DNA of 7,867 nt, from NCBI GenBank assembly GCA_018396935.1, contig JAGTRA010000044.1, forward strand, positions 1 through 7,867. Direction: 5' to 3'. This DNA is from Candidatus Bathyarchaeota archaeon (GTDB taxonomy: Archaea; Thermoproteota; Bathyarchaeia; Bathyarchaeales; Bathycorpusculaceae). The notes below the pieces were generated by a model. It searched no databases, had not been told where the DNA came from, and worked only from the letters and a program-made list of their open reading frames with translations. Positions 5,708-7,867 of this stretch are shown here, piece after piece. The first letter of the stretch is position 1, and each line of letters begins with the position of its first letter. Both the position numbers and the translations under genes were made by a program.

Positions 5708-5752
5708 TTTAAGCTTGCTAAAATTTTATAATTGATGCTTTTTAAGCTTAAA
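5708..5752. promoter_or_regulatory. Divergent promoter region with paired TTTAAGCTT motifs
   Basis: TTTAAGCTT occurs at 5708-5716 and again at 5741-5749, 33 nt apart or about three helical turns. The second copy extends to a perfect 12-bp palindrome, TTTAAGCTTAAA. Between them is TTTTATAATT (5724-5733). On the minus strand this gives a TATA box TTATAAAA about 25 nt before a start near 5702, close to the cyclophilin-like ATG. The symmetric pair could be operator sites for a dimeric regulator of the two divergent units. Confidence 0.4.
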
Positions 5753-5869
5753 GATGCGTAAATTATGAGGCGATTGATTGAAAACCCTGCTAAGGAGTAG
5801 CTCTTGTAGAGGGGTAAGACCCAAATAATGGAGCTGTAATTATCGTTGATGAATTGGAGGGAGAGCTTT

Positions 5870-5977
5870 ATGAAGAAGAGGCGAAATGCTTCAGAAATGC
5901 TTGATGAATTTGACTTGAAAATGATTAGGGAGGCTCTTAAGCTTGCTAGAAGGCGGAAGCCTGACTATATTGTTTAG
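5870..5977 (+). CDS. Small basic protein of 35 residues, unknown function
   Basis: A short ORF with an unusually strong ribosome site, GGAGGGAG (5857-5864), 5 nt before the ATG. The product is highly charged: MKKRR at the start, a probable amphipathic helix MLDEFDLKMIREALKLARRRK (about 10-30), and the end PDYIV. It has no cysteine and no membrane segment. An in-frame ATG at 5849 would add seven residues but would place the ribosome site inside the gene. The stop is 68 nt before the radical SAM start on the same strand, so the two may share a transcript. Between them TAGCTCT (5975-5981) and AGAGCTA (6017-6023) form an inverted repeat. I do not recognise the family. The upstream 5753-5869 region shows nothing else convincing. 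Confidence 0.5.
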   Translation: MKKRRNASEMLDEFDLKMIREALKLARRRKPDYIV

Positions 5978-6045
5978 CTCTCCCCCATCTAAATGCGACA
6001 AGGGCTTTAGCCTCCCAGAGCTACATTATTTTTAGGGCTTAAGTA

Positions 6046-7179
6046 ATGGAAAGCTTGGTAGTTAATCCCAGCGTAAACGTTAGTCCATACTGTTACTCCC
6101 TCTTAAGAATCGAGCCCTATACATCATGTATGCATCAATGTATATACTGCTTTGGCCGTTGGTATAGAATGGCGGATCCCGCGACATTAGCGCCGACGCC
6201 TAATATGATTCAAAGCCTTGTGAGAATTTTTAAGGCTATCCATAAGAGGGGTTTAACGCCTATGCCATTTAGGCTTTCAACCCTTATAGATCCCTTTCAG
6301 CCTATCGAGTTAGAGAAGGGCGCTTCTAAGCACGTTATTAAACTCTGCATAAAATATAATATTCCCTTAATAATCAATACTAAAGCTCCAAATATAGCTA
6401 TCAATATCCTGCCTCTTTTAGAAAAGTTATGTAATCGTGGCCTGTTAATCTTTCAAGTCTCCGTATCCGTAATAAGTGGGGAGTTAGCCAAAAAGCTTGA
6501 GCCTAAAGCGCCTCCACCGCAAGAGCGACTAGATGCAGCTGAAAAAATGTCTAAGGAAGGTATACCCGTAATTCTACGGCTTCAACCACTTATTCCTGGA
6601 TTAATGGAGCATGATCTTGAATTAACAATTCAACAAGCTAAGTACATTGGCGCCAAGCAAATTATTACTGAAGCCCTAAGGGATGAAATTGAAAATTTTA
6701 ATATATACTCAACTCTAGCTAAGGATTCCCAAAAATATAAGGAGATAGGGTTCTGGGAAGACTACTCAGCTACAGTGGAAACTCCATCTAAGGTTTTAAG
6801 ACCTAAACTAGAGTGGAGAATAAGCACTTATAAACAATTAAGAGACTTATGCTCTAAGTATGGCTTAGCCTTCTCCATGTGTAAAGAAGGCCTCTATGAA
6901 CTACAAACAGCTAAAAATTGCTGCGGCATAAACCTCCTAAACCCAGCAAGCTACACATTAAGACCAACACTTTATGAAGCCTGGATAATCTACAAGCAAA
7001 CTAAAACAATACCAAGCTATAAGCAACTTGTAGAAACTCTCCCCCCAAACTACATTCACAGCCAAAACCTAAAACCCTACCCAAGAACCATAAGAAAGAA
7101 ACTCCAAGCTCACGAAAAAATACTAAAACAAATCCTCGAAGAAAGAACCCAAGAACTAATAAAACTCCTACCCCGCTAA
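6046..7179 (+). CDS. Radical SAM protein, SplB-like (COG1533) family
   Basis: A 377-residue cytoplasmic iron-sulfur enzyme that would cleave S-adenosylmethionine to start radical chemistry. The cluster motif is CMHQCIYC (Cys28, Cys32, Cys35; CxxxCxxC with an aromatic before the last Cys). Further family landmarks are FRLSTLIDPFQPIE (75-88), FQVSVSVIS (136-144), LEPKAPPPQERLDA (151-164) and GIPVILRLQPLIPGL (172-186), matching the spore-photoproduct-lyase-like group. The extra cysteines Cys278 and Cys292-Cys293 (AKNCCGI) could bind a second metal site. No evidence shows that it repairs DNA; most archaeal members are uncharacterised. The ATG at 6046 has a weak AGGG ribosome site 8 nt upstream. 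The stop is 158 nt before the first CRISPR repeat, and the gene reads in the same direction as the array. The last 200 nt are strikingly poor in G and T. The substrate is unknown. Confidence 0.88.
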   Translation: MESLVVNPSVNVSPYCYSLLRIEPYTSCMHQCIYCFGRWYRMADPATLAPTPNMIQSLVRIFKAIHKRGLTPMPFRLSTLIDPFQPIELEKGASKHVIKLCIKYNIPLIINTKAPNIAINILPLLEKLCNRGLLIFQVSVSVISGELAKKLEPKAPPPQERLDAAEKMSKEGIPVILRLQPLIPGLMEHDLELTIQQAKYIGAKQIITEALRDEIENFNIYSTLAKDSQKYKEIGFWEDYSATVETPSKVLRPKLEWRISTYKQLRDLCSKYGLAFSMCKEGLYELQTAKNCCGINLLNPASYTLRPTLYEAWIIYKQTKTIPSYKQLVETLPPNYIHSQNLKPYPRTIRKKLQAHEKILKQILEERTQELIKLLPR

Positions 7180-7337
7180 AGATTAACACATAAAAATCCA
7201 CTGGAAAAACATCCCTCGCTGCATACTTCGGTGATGGCATGTATCCTGAATGCAGATTAGCCACCACCGAAGCAACACCCCAAACACTTATATACAAAAA
7301 ACACCCAAAAAACAAAACAGAACAAGAAAACCCCTCG
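7180..7337 (+). promoter_or_regulatory. CRISPR leader with TATA box and inverted repeat
   Basis: This 158-nt A/C-rich, non-coding stretch lies on the leader side, judged from the ATTGAAAG 3' end of the repeats. CTTATATAC at 7287-7295 is a good TATA box placing transcription start near 7317, about 20 nt before the first repeat. Further upstream, CTTCGGTGATGG (7226-7237) pairs with CCACCACCGAAG (7261-7272) over 12 bp with one mismatch. CTGCAT/ATGCAG (7219-7224 and 7250-7255) interleaves with it. The inverted repeat may bind a regulator or an adaptation factor, or mark the 3' end of the radical SAM transcript. Confidence 0.7.
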
Positions 7338-7867
7338 GAATCTCACAAAGAGAATTGAAAGTACAGGGCATAAGCCTGTCATGGAATATCACTGTAGCCT
7401 TTAGAATCTCACAAAGAGAATTGAAAGGTTGCCATAGAGGCTTTCCAAGCCCTGGGCTGTGATCGTTGAATCTCACAAAGAGAATTGAAAGTCAGCCCAC
7501 TCGAGCGCCTGCTTGCTCAGGCTGGGCACCGGGAATCTCACAAAGAGAATTGAAAGGTGGAACGGCAGGCTCGACGCCTCCACCTGCCTGAGAGCCTGGG
7601 AATCTCACAAAGAGAATTGAAAGCGTATAGCCGGTACGTGCCGCTTTTCGGCACAGACACGATGAATCTCACAAAGAGAATTGAAAGCATGCCTCTCCCC
7701 CTCTAGGGGCTCGTACTTGGGGCATCTTGGAATCTCACAAAGAGAATTGAAAGATAGTCTTTTCTTGTTTCTTAAGTGAGACTCGAGAATATCGAATCTC
7801 ACAAAGAGAATTGAAAGTTATTGTGTATGGGAAACTATATGGTCCGTACACTTCATTGTTGAATCTC
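7338..7867 (+). CRISPR. CRISPR array: eight full 24-nt repeats and a partial ninth
   Basis: Identical 24-nt repeats start at 7338, 7404, 7468, 7533, 7600, 7664, 7730 and 7794. A ninth begins at 7861 and is cut by the window edge. Each begins GAATCTC, contains TCTC-ACAAA-GAGA (a weak stem), and ends ATTGAAAG, the conserved archaeal 3' end that becomes the 5' handle of the crRNA. Spacers are 42, 40, 41, 43, 40, 42, 40 and 43 nt. All visible repeats are perfect copies, as expected near the leader, so acquisition is or was recent. The repeat resembles those of thermophilic Thermoproteota with type I-A or type III systems. No cas gene lies in the window, so the type cannot be fixed here. By count, GC content is about 70% in spacers 3 and 4, 55-62% in spacers 2, 5 and 6, 43% in spacer 1, and 33-35% in spacers 7 and 8. 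Confidence 0.99.

Noticed and set aside
5765..5800. 11-codon ORF (ATG to TAG) upstream of the 35-aa peptide
   Set aside because: Too short, no convincing ribosome site, and such ORFs are expected by chance.
7001..7315. 104-codon hydrophobic open frame on the minus strand
   Set aside because: It lies mostly antisense to the radical SAM 3' end; the hydrophobic translation results from the A/C-rich plus strand, and no ribosome site or family match is seen.
7250..7802. Open frames of 62-70 codons on both strands across the CRISPR leader and array
   Set aside because: Their translations are made of the repeat read over and over (FNSLCEI on the minus strand, SQRELK on the plus strand); they are by-products of the array.

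Overview
The window reads as a piece of an archaeal chromosome, most likely from a thermophilic member of the Thermoproteota (TACK) lineage such as Bathyarchaeia or a relative. The exact lineage cannot be fixed from the sequence. The pointers are: TATA-type promoters about 25 nt upstream of transcription starts, an intron-less tRNA-His with encoded G-1, C73 and CCA, a minimal SufC/SufB-like pair, a PFTB-repeat protein, an archaeal SplB-like radical SAM protein, and a 24-nt CRISPR repeat ending in ATTGAAAG, a hallmark of thermophilic archaeal arrays.

Layout. 2-691 (+) is the 3' part of a prenyltransferase/squalene-oxidase-repeat protein cut by the window edge. 692-928 is a spacer holding a nested inverted-repeat structure and promoter candidates. 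929-2209 (+) encodes a secreted, C-terminally anchored surface protein with a PepSY-like domain. 2210-2448 has no gene but is rich in hairpins. 2449-2525 (-) is tRNA-His with its TATA box. 2526-2805 holds U-rich and terminator-like elements and the promoter of the next operon. 2806-4679 (+) is a two-gene operon with a 7-nt overlap, sufC/smsC then sufB/smsB, an Fe-S cluster assembly ATPase and scaffold without a SufD. 4794-5057 (-) is an 87-aa remnant-like mini ZIP protein. 5058-5302 holds its upstream region, a compound inverted repeat, and the poly-T terminator of the next minus-strand gene. 5303-5695 (-) is a TM1367-type cyclophilin-like protein. A divergent promoter region at 5696-5869 precedes a 35-aa basic peptide (5870-5977, +) and the radical SAM protein (6046-7179, +). 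The window ends with a CRISPR leader and eight full repeats plus a partial ninth (7338-7867, +), running off the edge. No cas gene is visible.

How the genes relate. The SufC/SufB pair would assemble Fe-S clusters, which the radical SAM protein needs, but they are not in one operon. The other genes look like independent housekeeping or surface functions. The items most worth a second look are: inverted repeats in all eight CRISPR spacers, an imperfect inverted repeat in the CRISPR leader, a ZIP protein that appears collapsed between two homologous helices, the SMS-like minimal Fe-S system, several unassigned intergenic RNA-like structures, and a strong G+T to A+C drift along several plus-strand genes.
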